Shown: positions 8,816 through 19,635 of the stretch, piece after piece
Numbering within the stretch: position 1 is the stretch's first letter
How the letters are laid out: the number at the start of each line of letters is the position of its first letter
NCBI RefSeq assembly: GCF_004000275.1
Contig: NZ_RCIP01000002.1
Span: 372,283 to 436,282 of the forward strand
Length of the DNA stretch: 64,000 bases
Source: Saccharospirillum alexandrii
GTDB taxonomy: Bacteria > Pseudomonadota > Gammaproteobacteria > Pseudomonadales > Natronospirillaceae
Direction of reading: 5' to 3'
Made by a program: the position numbers and the translations under genes
Notes under the pieces: model-generated
Database searches by the model: none
Seen by the model: the letters and a program-made list of their open reading frames with translations, nothing else
Told to the model about the DNA's origin: nothing

Positions 8816-11638
8816 TTACGCAAAGTGGCGCACTTCACCGTCACCATCGACGTTCTCGACACAGCGACCGCACAGCTCAGGATGAGCGGCATGCTGACCA
8901 ACATCCGGACGCTGGTGCCAACACCGGCCACATTTCGGTTGTTCTGAAGCAGCAACACTGACTTTCAGCCCTTCAAGCTCGGTGGCGTGGGCGGTTTCTG
9001 GCGCATCGGCCAAGTTTGCCAGGGTAACTGCGCTGGTCAGCGTGACGAACCGCAGTTCATCACCCAGGGTGGCGAGCACTGACTTCAGGGCATCGTCGCA
9101 ATAGAGCGTCACTTCCGATTTCAGCGCACCACCTACCCGGCCTTCGTTGCGGGCCAGTTCCAGTACCTTGTTCACGCCTTCTTTAACAGCCTGAACTTCC
9201 GACCAGAAGGCAACGCCCATGGGCTCATCGTCGTCCAGCGGTTGCAGGCCGTCGTACCAGGTGTGTTCGAACACCGAAACGCTGCGCTTGCCCGGAATGA
9301 ACTGCCACAGCTCATCGGCGGTAAAGCTGAGAATCGGGGCGATCCAGCGCACCAGGGCTTCCAGCACGTGGTACAGCGCCGTCTGGCAGCTGCGCCGGGC
9401 CAGCGAATCCGCCTGGGTGGTGTATTGGCGGTCTTTAATGATGTCGAGATAAAACCCGCCCATGTCGAGCACGCAGAAGTGATGGATCTTCTGGTAAACC
9501 TGCACAAACTGGTAGTTGTCGTATGCGTCCGAGATTTCCTGCTGCAACCGGTAGGCGCGGTCCACAGCCCAGCGATCCAGCGCCAGCATGTCACCCTGGT
9601 GCACGCTGTGTTCAGCCGGGTCGAAGCCCTCCAGGTTAGAGATCAGGAATCGGGCGGTGTTGCGGATACGGCGGTACGCATCGGCCGAGCGGTTCAGAAT
9701 GTCTTTCGACATCGCCATATCGCCGCTGTAGTCGGTCGAAGCCACCCACAGGCGCAAGATGTCGGCCCCCAGAGAGTCGAAAACCTCTTGCGGCTCTATC
9801 CCGTTACCCAGCGACTTGGACATCTTGTAGCCCTTCTCATCGACGGTGAAGCCGTGAGTAAGCACTTGCTTGTAGGGCGCGCTGCCGTTGATCGCCACCG
9901 CTGTCTTCAGCGACGACTGAAACCAGCCACGATGCTGATCCGAGCCTTCCAGGTACATATCGGCCGGGTACTGGCCCAGTTCTTCGCGCTTGCGCAGTAC
10001 GGTATCGTGCGTCACGCCCGAATCAAACCAGACATCCAGTGTATCGGTCGCCTTCTCGTAATTAACGGCGTCGTCTCCGAGCAACTCAGCCAGGTCCAGA
10101 TCCCACCAGGCGTCCATTCCGTCTTTTTCAACACGGGCGGCAACGGCCTCGATCAAACGCGGGGTTTCCGGGTGCAACTCGCCGGTTTCGATGTGGGTCA
10201 CAAAAGCAATCGGCACGCCCCAGGTGCGCTGACGCGAGATACACCAGTCGGGGCTTTGCTCAAACATGGCTTCGATGCGATTCTGACCCCAGCCCGGCAC
10301 CCAGCGCACGCCTTTGATGGCGTCCATCGCTTTGGCGCGCAGACCTTCTTTGTCCATGCTGATGAACCACTGCGGTGTTGCCCGGTAGATCAGCGGCGTT
10401 TTGGTGCGCCAGCAGTGGGCATAGCTGTGACGGATTTTTTCTTCGTGCAGAAGCCGGCCCTTTTCAGTACAGACTTCCAGGATGTGAGGTTCAACCTTGT
10501 AGACGTGCTCGCCCGCAAACAACTCGACGTTGGGACGGTACACGCCCTTGTCGTCCAGCGGGTTCAGCGTCTCGATGCCGTATTTGCCACAGACCACAAA
10601 GTCTTCCATGCCGTGGTCGGGCGCGGTGTGTACGCAGCCAGTACCAGCGTCGAGCGTTACGTGGTCACCCAGCAGAATGGGGATATCGCGCTGGTAGAAG
10701 GGGTGGTCAAACACCAGGCCTTCCAGTGCCGTACCGGGAACACGCGCCAGTACCTCAATATCACCCAGCTCGGCGCGCGCCACAACGGCTTCAAGTAAGC
10801 CTTCAGCCAGAATCAGCCGTGCCGGTTCGCCGTTAAATTGCGTTTGCACCAAAACGTAGTCGAGTTCTGGTCCAACGGAAATCGCCTGAGAAGCAGGCAG
10901 CGTCCAGGGGGTTGTCGTCCAGATAACAGCAGAGACTTCGCCTTTGCCTGCGTCGGTGCCAAAGGCTGACAGCACCTTGGCTTCATCCTGAGCGGCGTAG
11001 CGCACATCGATGCTGAACGACGTTTTGTCGTGGTACTCCACTTCCGCTTCAGCGAGCGCAGAACCGCCGACAACACTCCAGTAAACCGGCTTGAACCCGC
11101 GCACCAGGTGCCCGCTCTCGGCAATTTTGCCCAGGGCACGAATGATGTCGGCTTCGGTTTGGTGGTCGAGCGTCAGATAGGGCTTGTCCCAGCTGCCGAA
11201 AATACCCATGCGGATAAATTCCTTGCGCTGACCGTCGATCTGGCCCAGCGCAAACTCGCGGCACTTGGCGCGAAAGGTCTTGAAATCGACCTTGTCGCCG
11301 GCGCGACCGATCATGGTCTCGACCTTGTGCTCAATCGGCAGACCATGGCAATCCCAGCCCGGCACATAGGGGGCATCGTAGCCGATGAAGTTTTTCGACT
11401 TGATGATGATGTCCTTGAGCATCTTGTTCACAGCGTGCCCAAGGTGCAGATTCCCGTTCGCGTACGGAGGGCCATCATGCAAAATAAACTTGGGGCGACC
11501 CGCACTGGCTTCGCGAATTCGCTGGTAAATGCCGTTCTTTTCCCAGTGGGCCAGCATTTCCGGCTCACGCTTGGCCAGGTTACCGCGCATCGGGAAATCC
11601 GTATGCGGCAGGTTCAGAGTCGCTTTATAGTCTGTCAT
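8816..11638 (-). CDS. ileS: Isoleucyl-tRNA synthetase
   Basis: 940-residue class I synthetase charging tRNA-Ile. HIGH signature as HLGH at 65-68 and KMSKS as KMSKSLGNG in the second half; the CP1 editing domain lies between (for example [12 protein letters not shown]). The C-terminal zinc finger has CGRCWHQRP and CGRC. This is the bacterial-type enzyme, not the mupirocin-resistant eukaryotic-like form. Its ATG overlaps the ribF stop by four bases. Confidence 0.98.
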   Translation of the reverse strand: MTDYKATLNLPHTDFPMRGNLAKREPEMLAHWEKNGIYQRIREASAGRPKFILHDGPPYANGNLHLGHAVNKMLKDIIIKSKNFIGYDAPYVPGWDCHGLPIEHKVETMIGRAGDKVDFKTFRAKCREFALGQIDGQRKEFIRMGIFGSWDKPYLTLDHQTEADIIRALGKIAESGHLVRGFKPVYWSVVGGSALAEAEVEYHDKTSFSIDVRYAAQDEAKVLSAFGTDAGKGEVSAVIWTTTPWTLPASQAISVGPELDYVLVQTQFNGEPARLILAEGLLEAVVARAELGDIEVLARVPGTALEGLVFDHPFYQRDIPILLGDHVTLDAGTGCVHTAPDHGMEDFVVCGKYGIETLNPLDDKGVYRPNVELFAGEHVYKVEPHILEVCTEKGRLLHEEKIRHSYAHCWRTKTPLIYRATPQWFISMDKEGLRAKAMDAIKGVRWVPGWGQNRIEAMFEQSPDWCISRQRTWGVPIAFVTHIETGELHPETPRLIEAVAARVEKDGMDAWWDLDLAELLGDDAVNYEKATDTLDVWFDSGVTHDTVLRKREELGQYPADMYLEGSDQHRGWFQSSLKTAVAINGSAPYKQVLTHGFTVDEKGYKMSKSLGNGIEPQEVFDSLGADILRLWVASTDYSGDMAMSKDILNRSADAYRRIRNTARFLISNLEGFDPAEHSVHQGDMLALDRWAVDRAYRLQQEISDAYDNYQFVQVYQKIHHFCVLDMGGFYLDIIKDRQYTTQADSLARRSCQTALYHVLEALVRWIAPILSFTADELWQFIPGKRSVSVFEHTWYDGLQPLDDDEPMGVAFWSEVQAVKEGVNKVLELARNEGRVGGALKSEVTLYCDDALKSVLATLGDELRFVTLTSAVTLANLADAPETAHATELEGLKVSVAASEQPKCGRCWHQRPDVGQHAAHPELCGRCVENVDGDGEVRHFA

Positions 11639-12579
11639 GGAGCTCGATCACTTCCGTTTAATGGGGAAAACCAGGCACGAGCGGCCTGGATATCTGCATG
11701 AATCTGGTGTTTCAGGGCGTCAAGCGTATCAAATCTTTCTATACCCCGCAGCCTGTGCAGCAGCTGCACATCGAGCCGCTGGCCGTAAAGATCCGGGCTG
11801 ACATCGAACAGGTGCGTTTCCAGCCAGTACCTCGAATCACTCACCGACGGCTTGGGCCCCAGGTTGGCAACGCCATGCACCCACTCATTATTGAGGCGGG
11901 TTTGCGCAACATAAACCCCGGCCATCGCCAGTTTCGGATGAGCCAGCAGCATATTGGCAGTAGGTACACCCAGGGTCCGGCCGAGTTGGCGACCGTAAAT
12001 CACTCGCCCGCTCAGGGTATAGGGCTCGCCCAGCATGGCGGCCGCCTCACCCAATTCACCGCCACCCAACAACGAGCGTATGGCCGTACTGCTCACCCGC
12101 TGGCCATTAATGCGCTGTGAAGGCATTTCAGCGACGTCGAAGTCGTATTGACGCAAAAAAGCAGCATCACCTTTGCGGTCGTTACCGAAGCGGAAGTCAT
12201 CACCCACCTGTACCCAGCGTGCCCGCAACCCTTTCTGCAGTATCTGCTCCACAAAGTCGGCGGCGGACATGGCACGCAAACGCCGGTCGAACGGCAACAC
12301 AACCAACTGTTCAACACCCAGCTCGCGGAACCGACGCACCTTATCGGTCAACGACGACAGCCTGGCGGGCGCACCCTCGGGATCGAAGAACTCGCGCGGC
12401 TGGGGCTCAAAGGTGACGACGGTCGAGGTCAGCCCGCGTTGCTTCGCCTCCCGCAGCACCTCAGCAATCAGATGCTGATGCCCGAGGTGCACGCCATCGA
12501 AACTGCCAATGGTAACGGCGCTGGGCTGACCCAGGCGGTAGGGACTGCGGCTAATGTGCATAAAACGAACCAGGGACAA
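11635..12579 (-). CDS. ribF: Bifunctional riboflavin kinase / FAD synthetase
   Basis: Makes FMN and FAD. The N-terminal nucleotidyltransferase domain shows [16 protein letters not shown] and the C-terminal flavokinase has LGVPTANM. Length (314 residues) is typical. The start is unusual. Alignment by eye with known RibF N-termini (MxLIRxxHN) favours TTG at 12579 (SLVRFMHIS follows); the next ATG is at 12561. Neither has a visible Shine-Dalgarno sequence. A TATACT-like -10 box sits just upstream (12593-12598 on the other strand), which would give a very short leader. Confidence 0.93.
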   Translation of the reverse strand: MSLVRFMHISRSPYRLGQPSAVTIGSFDGVHLGHQHLIAEVLREAKQRGLTSTVVTFEPQPREFFDPEGAPARLSSLTDKVRRFRELGVEQLVVLPFDRRLRAMSAADFVEQILQKGLRARWVQVGDDFRFGNDRKGDAAFLRQYDFDVAEMPSQRINGQRVSSTAIRSLLGGGELGEAAAMLGEPYTLSGRVIYGRQLGRTLGVPTANMLLAHPKLAMAGVYVAQTRLNNEWVHGVANLGPKPSVSDSRYWLETHLFDVSPDLYGQRLDVQLLHRLRGIERFDTLDALKHQIHADIQAARAWFSPLNGSDRAP

Positions 12580-12592
12580 AACAAGGCCGCGG

Positions 12593-12598
12593 AGTATA
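12593..12598 (-). promoter_or_regulatory. Possible -10 box (TATACT) for the ribF operon
   Basis: On the minus strand TATACT matches the sigma70 -10 box at five of six bases. The -35 region at 17 bases is poor (AAGACG). If used, transcription would begin about 7 bases before the TTG of ribF, giving an almost leaderless message. Confidence 0.3.
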
Positions 12599-12669
12599 CA
12601 AAAAACCGTCGCGCCCGTCTTTAAGGAGCCTCTGAATAATTGCCCGTGCGAGCCTCGCTGAAAAAGGAC

Positions 12670-14259
12670 TCAGTGACGCACCTCACGCAACCGCCCCCCG
12701 AGCAGGAACCAAAACAGGCTGTAACTGACCAGCCCGGTAACCACCAGCAACCCCGTACGCCACACCCGACCGAAGACGGCCTCCGGGTAGTCAAGCAGCG
12801 GCCAGCCAAGCAGCAACCACAAAACCAGTGCCATCGCCACAGAGGCCGCCAGGGCGCGCACCACCGAGCCTCGCCACAGTTCAACACCGGGCAAATCCCC
12901 CTGGCGGTGCAGGGTAGTGGCCAGCAGACCGGCGTTGATCCAGGCCGACAACGAGGTGGCCAGCGCCAAGCCAACGTGGGCCAGCGGCACAATCAGAATC
13001 AGATTGAATACCATATTCAAAGCCATGGCCCATATGCCAATCTTGACCGGCGTACGGGTGTTTTGCCGGCTGAAAAAAGCCGGTGCCAGAATCTTGATCA
13101 GCATAAAGGCAGGCAACCCCAACGCGTAGGCCATTAGGCTCGCGCTGCTCTGCTGCACATCGAATACGGTAAAGGCCTTGTACTGAAACAGGGTAGTCAG
13201 CAGCGGCCCGGCAAGCACCAGTAAAGCGGCCATAGCTGGCAGCCCGATCAGCAAAACCACCCGAATCGCCCAGCCCAGCGTCTGCTTAAAGGACTGATGG
13301 TTAGACGTCGCCGCACTGTGCGACAGCTTCGGCAGCAATACAGTGGCAATGGCAATGCCGATGACACCGAGCGGCAGCTCCGACAAGCGATCCGAATAAT
13401 ACAACCAGCCCACGGAACCATCTTGCAGCAACGAGGCCAGCACGGTATCCAACAGCAAGTTTATCTGGCTGACCGACACCCCAAACAGAGCGGGAACCAT
13501 CAGCACACCAATCCGCCGTACCCCGGGATGCCAGCCCAACCGCAGGGGTTGCCAGACCCCAACGGCAATCAGCGACGGCCACAGCCACAACCACTGCAGC
13601 AGGCCCGCCAGCATCACACCCCAGGCCAGTCCGGCCATGGGCACATCAAACTGAGGCGTCAGCCAGAACGCCGAGCCAATCAGGCAGAGATTCAGGATCA
13701 CCGGCGTCACGGCAGGCGCCGCAAAACGACCGTAGGTATTCAGCACCGACTGACCCAGGGCTGTCAGCGCAATGAACCACAAATAAGGAAAGGTCAGCCG
13801 CAGAAAGTCAGCCGTCTGGTCCAGCTTAACCCCATCGTCATGAAACCCCGGGGCAAACACCCAGGCCACCAGAGGCGACCCAAGCATGGCAACTACCGTA
13901 ATAAAGCCAACCACCGACCCCAGAGTCCACTGAGTCGCCGCAACAAGGCGGCGCACGCCGCTATCCCCTTCGGCTTCGCGCACCGAGGCTAGCACTGGAA
14001 TAAACGCCTGATTAAACGCCCCCTCAGCAAACAGACGCCGCAGAAAGTTGGGGATCTTAAAGGCAACAAAGAAGGCATCCATCGCCCCACCCGTACCAAA
14101 CAGCACGGCAAAGACGGTATCCCGCACCAAACCAAGCACCCGAGAAAGACCGGTAGCGCCACCCACTATGACGGAGTTACCCAAAATACCTCGGGTCTTG
14201 CGACCAGCAACGGCTGGCTGTTTTGGCAAATCAGGCTCTGTTGGTGTAGGCGTCGTCAT
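12670..14259 (-). CDS. murJ: Lipid II flippase MurJ (MviN)
   Basis: 529-residue MOP-superfamily flippase for the peptidoglycan precursor lipid II, about 14 hydrophobic segments. The N-terminal signature VGGATGLSRVLGLVRDTVFA and FFVAFKIPNFLRRLFAEGAF are family hallmarks; the last includes the conserved Arg pair. Its position between rpsT (divergent) and ribF is conserved in gammaproteobacteria. The hydrophilic N-terminus (MTTPTPTEPDLPKQ) is somewhat longer than usual. Confidence 0.96.
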   Translation of the reverse strand: MTTPTPTEPDLPKQPAVAGRKTRGILGNSVIVGGATGLSRVLGLVRDTVFAVLFGTGGAMDAFFVAFKIPNFLRRLFAEGAFNQAFIPVLASVREAEGDSGVRRLVAATQWTLGSVVGFITVVAMLGSPLVAWVFAPGFHDDGVKLDQTADFLRLTFPYLWFIALTALGQSVLNTYGRFAAPAVTPVILNLCLIGSAFWLTPQFDVPMAGLAWGVMLAGLLQWLWLWPSLIAVGVWQPLRLGWHPGVRRIGVLMVPALFGVSVSQINLLLDTVLASLLQDGSVGWLYYSDRLSELPLGVIGIAIATVLLPKLSHSAATSNHQSFKQTLGWAIRVVLLIGLPAMAALLVLAGPLLTTLFQYKAFTVFDVQQSSASLMAYALGLPAFMLIKILAPAFFSRQNTRTPVKIGIWAMALNMVFNLILIVPLAHVGLALATSLSAWINAGLLATTLHRQGDLPGVELWRGSVVRALAASVAMALVLWLLLGWPLLDYPEAVFGRVWRTGLLVVTGLVSYSLFWFLLGGRLREVRH

Positions 14260-14391
14260 GAGTGCAAATAAAGGCCAGTAGGCAGTTCAAGAATGGGCGC
14301 CAGTCTACCGGATACTGGAAAATGGGTCTTGCGTCTTTTTAGGTGCTTGTAGCCTTTTGCAGTAAGTTCGAAACAACTCCATAGTAAGTGA

Positions 14392-14496
14392 TGGCTGCCG
14401 GGTAGGCTTATCCGGGGAAGTTCGCAGCAAGGATGCTGCGATCTAGGCCCCATGGAGGGGTTCACGCCGGCCCCGGATAAGCCTACCCGGTGGCCA
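14392..14496 (+). repeat. Palindromic intergenic element, family 1, copy A
   Basis: Two perfect 20-base arms (14398-14417 and 14471-14490) enclose an inner hairpin CGCAGC-AAGGA-TGCTGCG and the core words ATCTAGGCCCCATGGA and TTCACGCCGG. Outer TGGCTG/TGGCCA flanks also pair partly. It lies between the divergent murJ and rpsT genes, upstream of the rpsT promoter. Same design as elements at 26281, 36461, 47170, 47447 and 53110. Confidence 0.8.
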
Positions 14497-14576
14497 GCGC
14501 GACCTCCCACCTCCCAATTCAACCTAACCGGAACAACCACCTATGCAACACAGAGGCACTTACAGCCAATCAGCCA

Positions 14577-14605
14577 TTGACAGGTCGGGTTCAAAAACCT
14601 AGAAT
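14577..14605 (+). promoter_or_regulatory. Sigma70 promoter of rpsT
   Basis: TTGACA (14577-14582), 17-base spacer, TAGAAT (14600-14605). All six -35 bases and five of six -10 bases match consensus, as expected for a ribosomal protein gene. The predicted leader is about 50 bases. Confidence 0.75.
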
Positions 14606-14660
14606 CGCGCCCCTCAAATTTGACTCCAAATCCCAGTAACCGACTATTAAGGAGCTGCCC

Positions 14661-14930
14661 GTGGCAAACTCTGCTGGTTCTAAAAAACGTGCTCGTCAGG
14701 CAGTGAAGCGTCGCGCGCACAACGCAAGCCTGCGTTCCATGGTTCGTACCTACCTGAAAAAGGTTGTTGCTCAAATCGAAGCCAAAGACTACGACCAGGC
14801 GACCAAAGCACTCACTACCGCTCAACCGGTTGTTGATGGCATGGCCCGTAAAGGCATCATCAGCAAGAACAAGGCTGCTCGCACCATCAGCCGCCTGAAC
14901 GCCCGCGTAAAAGCCCTGAAAGCCGCTTAA
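14661..14930 (+). CDS. rpsT: 30S ribosomal protein S20
   Basis: 89-residue basic helical protein of the small subunit that binds 16S rRNA. The N-terminus ANSAGSKKRARQ and the C-terminal ISRLNARVKAL are typical of S20. The start is GTG at 14661, with AAGGAG nine bases upstream; non-ATG starts are common for rpsT and linked to autoregulation in E. coli. Single-gene unit with its own promoter and terminator. Confidence 0.98.
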   Translation: MANSAGSKKRARQAVKRRAHNASLRSMVRTYLKKVVAQIEAKDYDQATKALTTAQPVVDGMARKGIISKNKAARTISRLNARVKALKAA

Positions 14931-14955
14931 TCGTCCTTCAGAGTTACCTGACGCT

Positions 14956-14983
14956 AAAAAACCGGCTTTACGCCGGTTTTTTT
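14956..14983 (+). terminator. Rho-independent terminator of rpsT
   Basis: Stem CCGGC/GCCGG with a TTTAC loop, preceded by A6 and followed by T7, so it could work in both directions. Confidence 0.9.
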
Positions 14984-15092
14984 GTGCCCGGACATTAGGT
15001 TAACAACCGCACCCCAAACTCGGCCCGCATCTGCACTGGCCTCGCTAACGTAGTCTCAGTATGCTTTCCATTCAGCCATACAGAGCCCTTTC

Positions 15093-15926
15093 ATGACCCA
15101 GAGAACCGCAACACGCCGACTGTTACGCCTTGCTTTCACCGCCCTGATCGGCCTAACCCTGAGCAACCTGGCCAGCGCCCATGAATTCTGGTTGGAGCCA
15201 CTCCAGTACCGCATCGACGTCAACAAGACCGCGCAGGCCGACATCAAAGTCGGCGAAAACTTCAAGGGCGATACCTACGCCTTCTTCCCCAATCGCTTCG
15301 TTCGCTTCGAATTGCACCACAACGGCCGGGAACGCCCCATCAGTGGTCGTCTCGGCGCGCGCCCTGCCGCCGCACAAGCCGTCGACAGCCATGGGCTAAC
15401 CACCCTGACCTACGAATCAACCTATACCGAGCTCACCTACGACGATCCGGCTGTTTTCGACAATTTTCTCACGCTCGACGGACTTGATTGGGTGCGCCAG
15501 GCTCATGCAGACCGCGGTTTGCCAGAGCGCGGTTTTACTGAAGTGTTCAGGCGTTTTGCAAAAACCTACATTGGCACCGGCAATGCGCAAGGCGAAGACA
15601 GGCTGATTGGCTACCCACTGGAATGGCGCCTGGAAGCCAACCCCTACACCCTCACCCGACAAACACCACTGACCGCAACGCTTTTTCTGAACGACGAGCC
15701 ATCGGCCGGCGTACTGGCCCGGGTGTTTATGAAATCAGGCAATGAAGAGGCCGAAGAGCTTCGGCTGACGACCGATGAGAACGGCCAGATCAGCGTTCCT
15801 TTTCGGGCAGAGACCGCCTATCTGGTCAGTAGCGTGCACATGAAAGAGCCGCCAGCCGATGTGGTCGAAGAAACCGGTGCCGTTTGGGAGAGTTTGTGGG
15901 CCTCTGCGGTGTTTTATAGGGATTGA
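15093..15926 (+). CDS. Secreted DUF4198 (NikM-like) protein
   Basis: 277-residue protein with a clear signal peptide (LLRLAFTALIGLTLSNLASA) and likely cleavage after ASA, leaving mature HEFWLEPLQY. The HEFWLEP start and the overall beta-rich sequence are typical of DUF4198, a family that includes the periplasmic part of nickel/cobalt uptake systems (NikM). The mature N-terminal His could bind metal, by analogy with NikM; this is inference. No transporter genes adjoin it, so its partner is unknown. It stands alone and converges on the sugar ABC genes. Confidence 0.8.
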   Translation: MTQRTATRRLLRLAFTALIGLTLSNLASAHEFWLEPLQYRIDVNKTAQADIKVGENFKGDTYAFFPNRFVRFELHHNGRERPISGRLGARPAAAQAVDSHGLTTLTYESTYTELTYDDPAVFDNFLTLDGLDWVRQAHADRGLPERGFTEVFRRFAKTYIGTGNAQGEDRLIGYPLEWRLEANPYTLTRQTPLTATLFLNDEPSAGVLARVFMKSGNEEAEELRLTTDENGQISVPFRAETAYLVSSVHMKEPPADVVEETGAVWESLWASAVFYRD

Positions 15927-15933
15927 GAGAGAA

Positions 15934-16008
15934 AGCTGTGAGTTATCAGCTGCGAGCTTCGAGCGAATGCTTTTACTCAAAACTCGCAGCTCGAAGCTCG
16001 CAGCTCAC
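15934..16008. repeat. AGCT-type inverted repeat at convergent gene ends (family 2, copy 1)
   Basis: Made of GAGCTGCGAGCTTCGAG-type words. The left part (15934-15965) pairs with the right part (15984-16008) to form a long imperfect hairpin. It fills the whole gap between the DUF4198 stop and the stop codon of the ABC ATPase gene on the other strand, so it may act as a two-way terminator. Confidence 0.75.
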
Positions 16009-16814
16009 TAACAGACTTCTTCTATCGACATATCCGTAGCTACAGCGCCCGGACCCGGCTCAACCTGTGGCGGACATTTACCCAGAATGATCATGCCCAG
16101 TACTTCATCCTTGGTCACCACATCGACAGAAGCGGTACCCACCAACTTGCCATTTTTCATGACACTGACCCGATCCGAAAGATCAAAAACATCGTGAATG
16201 TCATGGGAGATTAGAAATATTCCAATGCCTTCGGATTTCAGGTGCTTGATCAACTCCGCCACCTGAGCGGTTTCCTGAGGCCCCAGTGCCGCTGTCGGCT
16301 CATCCATAATGAGAATACGGGCATTGAAATACAGCGCGCGCGCAATCGCGACCGACTGTCGCTGCCCACCAGACAGGGATTTGACCGGGTCTTTGAAGCG
16401 CTGGAAGTTGGGATTCAACCTGCCCATCACTTGTCGGCATGCACTCTCCATAGCCGCGTCATCCAGCGTACCCCAGCGCGACTGCAGCTCACGACCCAGA
16501 AACAGATTGGCCGCGGCATCGACGTTGTCGGCCAGTGCAAGCGTCTGGTAAATGGTTTCGATGCCCAGGTTTTTGGCATCTCTGGGGTTGTGGATGGTGA
16601 CCGGCTGACCATCGACAAAAATGTCACCGGCGTCCATCGGATAAGCCCCGGAGAGGATCTTGATCAGGGTCGATTTGCCGGCACCGTTATGCCCCAGCAG
16701 CCCAACAACCTCACCGGGATACAGATCAATGGATACGTCATCCACGGCTCTGATGCCCCCGAACGAGATCGATATGTTGCGCATTTCAACCAGGGGTTGT
16801 TGGTTATCCGTCAT
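16008..16814 (-). CDS. Sugar ABC transporter ATP-binding protein (single domain, XylG/FrcA-like)
   Basis: 268-residue ATPase powering the sugar importer encoded upstream. Walker [10 protein letters not shown], signature [16 protein letters not shown], Walker [13 protein letters not shown] and switch His in LISHDIHD are all present. E. coli XylG and RbsA carry two fused ATPase domains (about 500 residues); this protein has one, like FrcA of rhizobia, so it probably acts as a homodimer. Its start overlaps the permease stop by four bases. A three-gene binding protein/permease/ATPase operon is evident. Confidence 0.9.
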   Translation of the reverse strand: MTDNQQPLVEMRNISISFGGIRAVDDVSIDLYPGEVVGLLGHNGAGKSTLIKILSGAYPMDAGDIFVDGQPVTIHNPRDAKNLGIETIYQTLALADNVDAAANLFLGRELQSRWGTLDDAAMESACRQVMGRLNPNFQRFKDPVKSLSGGQRQSVAIARALYFNARILIMDEPTAALGPQETAQVAELIKHLKSEGIGIFLISHDIHDVFDLSDRVSVMKNGKLVGTASVDVVTKDEVLGMIILGKCPPQVEPGPGAVATDMSIEEVC

Positions 16815-18091
16815 AACGAGCTCCTTTTACGATAGAGGGTGTCAACCCAGACGGCGATGACCAATACCACACCGACAATCATATTTTGCAACGGCGTATC
16901 AATACCCACCAAAACCATTCCGCTTTGCAGCGACTGCATCACCAGCGCCCCCAAAACAGCACCGGCAACTTTACCAACCCCCCCTGCCAGCGATGTACCA
17001 CCAATCACAGCGGCGGCGATAACATAGAGTTCATCCAGCGTGCCTTGTGCATTCGTGGCGGCGTTTAGCCGGGCCGTGGAAATGGCCGCGCCGATGGCAG
17101 CGAGAATGCCCATAATAGTGAATACGAGCAGTATCACTTTGCGGGTATTTACCCCAGCCAACTCAGCCGCCTCCGGATTACCGCCAATGGCAAAGACGTA
17201 ACGTCCAAACCGGGTTCGTGTTGCAATAAACGACATCACTACGGCCACAAAGACAGCGATCAATACCGGCACGGCGAACCCATGGGCTATCACCAGCCCT
17301 CCTTCAGGAATGGGAATGCCCTCAGCTTGTGCATAGCGCTCTGCAATGCGGGAGGGCCAGGGGTAAGCATTTGCAACCGCTGCAGCCCCCATAACGCCGG
17401 CACAGTAAAACCCCGCCAACACGAACTCGGCCCAAACCGGGCGCAATGGAAACTGATGCAAGCGGCGCAGATGCCGGCCCCTTAAAAAAGCGGCGACAAT
17501 CATCAGGCAGATCGCACCTGAAATTAGCCAGGTGGCCAGTTCACCGACAGAGCCGGACGGCCCGCCTCCCATGATCTGAAAGGTCGAATCCATCGGCGCC
17601 ACGGTGCGACCCGAGGTCACCCACCAGGCCGCGCCTCGCCAGGCCAGCAGCCCGCCGAGCGTCACGATAAAAGCCGGCACACCCATGTAAGCGATGACAA
17701 ACCCCTGCAGGGCACCCGCCAGCGCGCCAGCAACCATACCTACCAGCAAGGCAGTTACCCAGGTCATCGAATGATCGTAACCCCAGAGTGCGGGCAGCCA
17801 TTCAGCCTGGGTCACCGCGATGATCATGCCAGTGAACCCCAACAGAGACCCCACCGACAGGTCTATGTTCCGGGTCACGATGACCAGCACCATACCCGTA
17901 GCCATCACCGCAATGGACGAGGTCTGGACGCTCAGATTCCAGAGGTTACGCGGGGTCAGAAAGGCGCCATCCGTGGCAATGCCAAACCCCAGCCAGAGCA
18001 GGCCCAATACCGCAACCATGCCCAATATGCGGGTATCTACCTCGGTGGCTTCCAATAGCTTTTTAACTGGGTTGACCGAAGTCTCAACCAT
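16811..18091 (-). CDS. xylH: Sugar ABC transporter permease, XylH-like
   Basis: About 426 residues, strongly hydrophobic, with the family segment [18 protein letters not shown] and, near the end, [20 protein letters not shown]. These are typical of the ribose/xylose permease class. The start at 18091 has GGAG upstream; an ATG at 18106 would add five residues. It lies between the binding protein and ATPase genes. Confidence 0.9.
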   Translation of the reverse strand: MVETSVNPVKKLLEATEVDTRILGMVAVLGLLWLGFGIATDGAFLTPRNLWNLSVQTSSIAVMATGMVLVIVTRNIDLSVGSLLGFTGMIIAVTQAEWLPALWGYDHSMTWVTALLVGMVAGALAGALQGFVIAYMGVPAFIVTLGGLLAWRGAAWWVTSGRTVAPMDSTFQIMGGGPSGSVGELATWLISGAICLMIVAAFLRGRHLRRLHQFPLRPVWAEFVLAGFYCAGVMGAAAVANAYPWPSRIAERYAQAEGIPIPEGGLVIAHGFAVPVLIAVFVAVVMSFIATRTRFGRYVFAIGGNPEAAELAGVNTRKVILLVFTIMGILAAIGAAISTARLNAATNAQGTLDELYVIAAAVIGGTSLAGGVGKVAGAVLGALVMQSLQSGMVLVGIDTPLQNMIVGVVLVIAVWVDTLYRKRSSL

Positions 18092-18162
18092 GTCACGAGG
18101 CTCCATTTGCCATGTCTTCAGAAGGCAGCCAGAGGCTATCGCCTCCGACGTCTTGAATTACA

Positions 18163-19200
18163 TTAATCGCAAACAGAAACACGTCCGGCGGGCACGCCCT
18201 GGCATACCGTCTCTTTCGTTACCCATCCGGCATCGATCACCACATCCAGGTTATCTTCAGTGATAGGCAATGGCTTCAGGAAGATGGAGTTCATTGACAC
18301 GCCCCGGGGTCCATCACTGAACACGCCAGCACCGGGAATTTCATCAATTCCGGCTCCATTGGCCATCAGGAAGGCGATATTGGCCGCCGCCTTGCCCAGC
18401 TCGCGAGAGTCTTTCCATACCGATACGGTCTGCACACCGAGCGCGATACGGTTCAGTGCAGCGTGGTCACCATCCTGCCCTGAAACGGGTACAACACCGT
18501 CCATACCCTGTGCGGACAGCGCAGCAACCACGCCCCCAGCCGTACCATCGTTTGAGGCTACAACGGCATCCACTTCGTTATTATTAGCGGTAAGAATCTG
18601 CTCCATGTTGCGTTGTGCGTTAGCTGGCAACCAGGCATCGGTGTAGGCCTCACCCACGTTCTCTATAGCACCGGAATTCATGGCCGATGCCAGCACTTCC
18701 AACTGCCCGGCATGCAGGAAATCGGCATTGGGGTCAGCTGGCGAGCCTTTGATGAAGACGTAATTACCATCCGGCTGGGCTTCAAGTACGGCGCGAGCCT
18801 GCATCCGGCCGACTTCTTTGTTGTCGAAGGTTAAATAAAACGCATCGGGATGCTCGATCAGCCGGTCATAACCGACTACCGGAATGCCTTCGTTGGCGGC
18901 CGCCTCAATGGCTGGGCCAATCGCGCTAGCGTCCTGAGCAAGCACAATCAACGCATCCGCGCCGTTGGCGATCAGACTCTCTATATCGGTCAGTTGTTTT
19001 GAAGCAGACGATTGGGCATCCGCAGAGATGTATTCCACACCCAACTTTTCGAGAGCAGCAATAATAGCCGTCTCATCGGTTTTCCAGCGCTCCTCTTGAA
19101 AGTTTGACCAGGACACACCGACAGTAAGGTCATGTGCCATAGTTACAGCAGGAACCGCAGTAAAGGCGGATAAAGCGGCAGCGATCAGTACTTTTCTCAT
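18163..19200 (-). CDS. xylF: D-xylose-type periplasmic binding protein
   Basis: 345-residue precursor with signal peptide [22 protein letters not shown]. Segments [50 protein letters not shown] and ASNDGTAGG match XylF more than ribose or galactose binding proteins. Substrate is therefore probably xylose, by resemblance only; no xylose isomerase or kinase lies in the window. RBS AGGAG sits 8 bases upstream. A promoter candidate is at 19289-19317. Two Cys close to the C-terminus may form a disulfide. Confidence 0.88.
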   Translation of the reverse strand: MRKVLIAAALSAFTAVPAVTMAHDLTVGVSWSNFQEERWKTDETAIIAALEKLGVEYISADAQSSASKQLTDIESLIANGADALIVLAQDASAIGPAIEAAANEGIPVVGYDRLIEHPDAFYLTFDNKEVGRMQARAVLEAQPDGNYVFIKGSPADPNADFLHAGQLEVLASAMNSGAIENVGEAYTDAWLPANAQRNMEQILTANNNEVDAVVASNDGTAGGVVAALSAQGMDGVVPVSGQDGDHAALNRIALGVQTVSVWKDSRELGKAAANIAFLMANGAGIDEIPGAGVFSDGPRGVSMNSIFLKPLPITEDNLDVVIDAGWVTKETVCQGVPAGRVSVCD

Positions 19201-19288
19201 TGTTATAACTCCTGATTCGGGACCATATTGTTATTGTAAGTAGCGGGCCGCCAGGACTGCGCCCAGCTTTATTTTTACACCCAAAGTT

Positions 19289-19317
19289 ATTCTTGATCGC
19301 AAAATAGACAAAGTCAA
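19289..19317 (-). promoter_or_regulatory. Candidate promoter of the xylFHG-like operon
   Basis: On the minus strand TTGACT (19317-19312), 17-base spacer, AAGAAT (19294-19289). The rest of the 435-base gap between xylF and the ROK gene has no further recognisable site apart from a weak TCCAG...CTGGA dyad near 19550-19580. Confidence 0.4.
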
Positions 19318-19635
19318 TGAAATCAGCCAAATATCGACAATGGTCGTATACTTTCCACCCACAAAACGGCACATATCACGCCATTTATTTTACCTAATGA
19401 ATTATTATTGAAGATGGAGTCGCCATCGTTTCATGAGAGTTGAATGAACAAGACACAGGATAGGCGGTACAAGCCGGCCTCAACATTGCTTGGCGGTGCA
19501 CTCACCAAACACCGAGACAAACCAACAATCGAGACTCAAACCTTGTATTCCAGCGTAGATTTAATTTTAGAGTCGACTGGAAAAGACCCCCGGTTTACAC
19601 TGAAAACATGATTCTATTCAGTAAGTTGCCCTATC

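Noticed and set aside
9242-10798. 518-codon open frame on the plus strand inside ileS
   Set aside because: It lies fully antisense to a clear ileS gene; GC-rich codons give such shadow frames. The protein has no recognisable motif.
19550-19582. TCCAG...CTGGA dyad upstream of the ROK gene as its operator
   Set aside because: The arms are short and the centre is not symmetric; mentioned only as a weak possibility.
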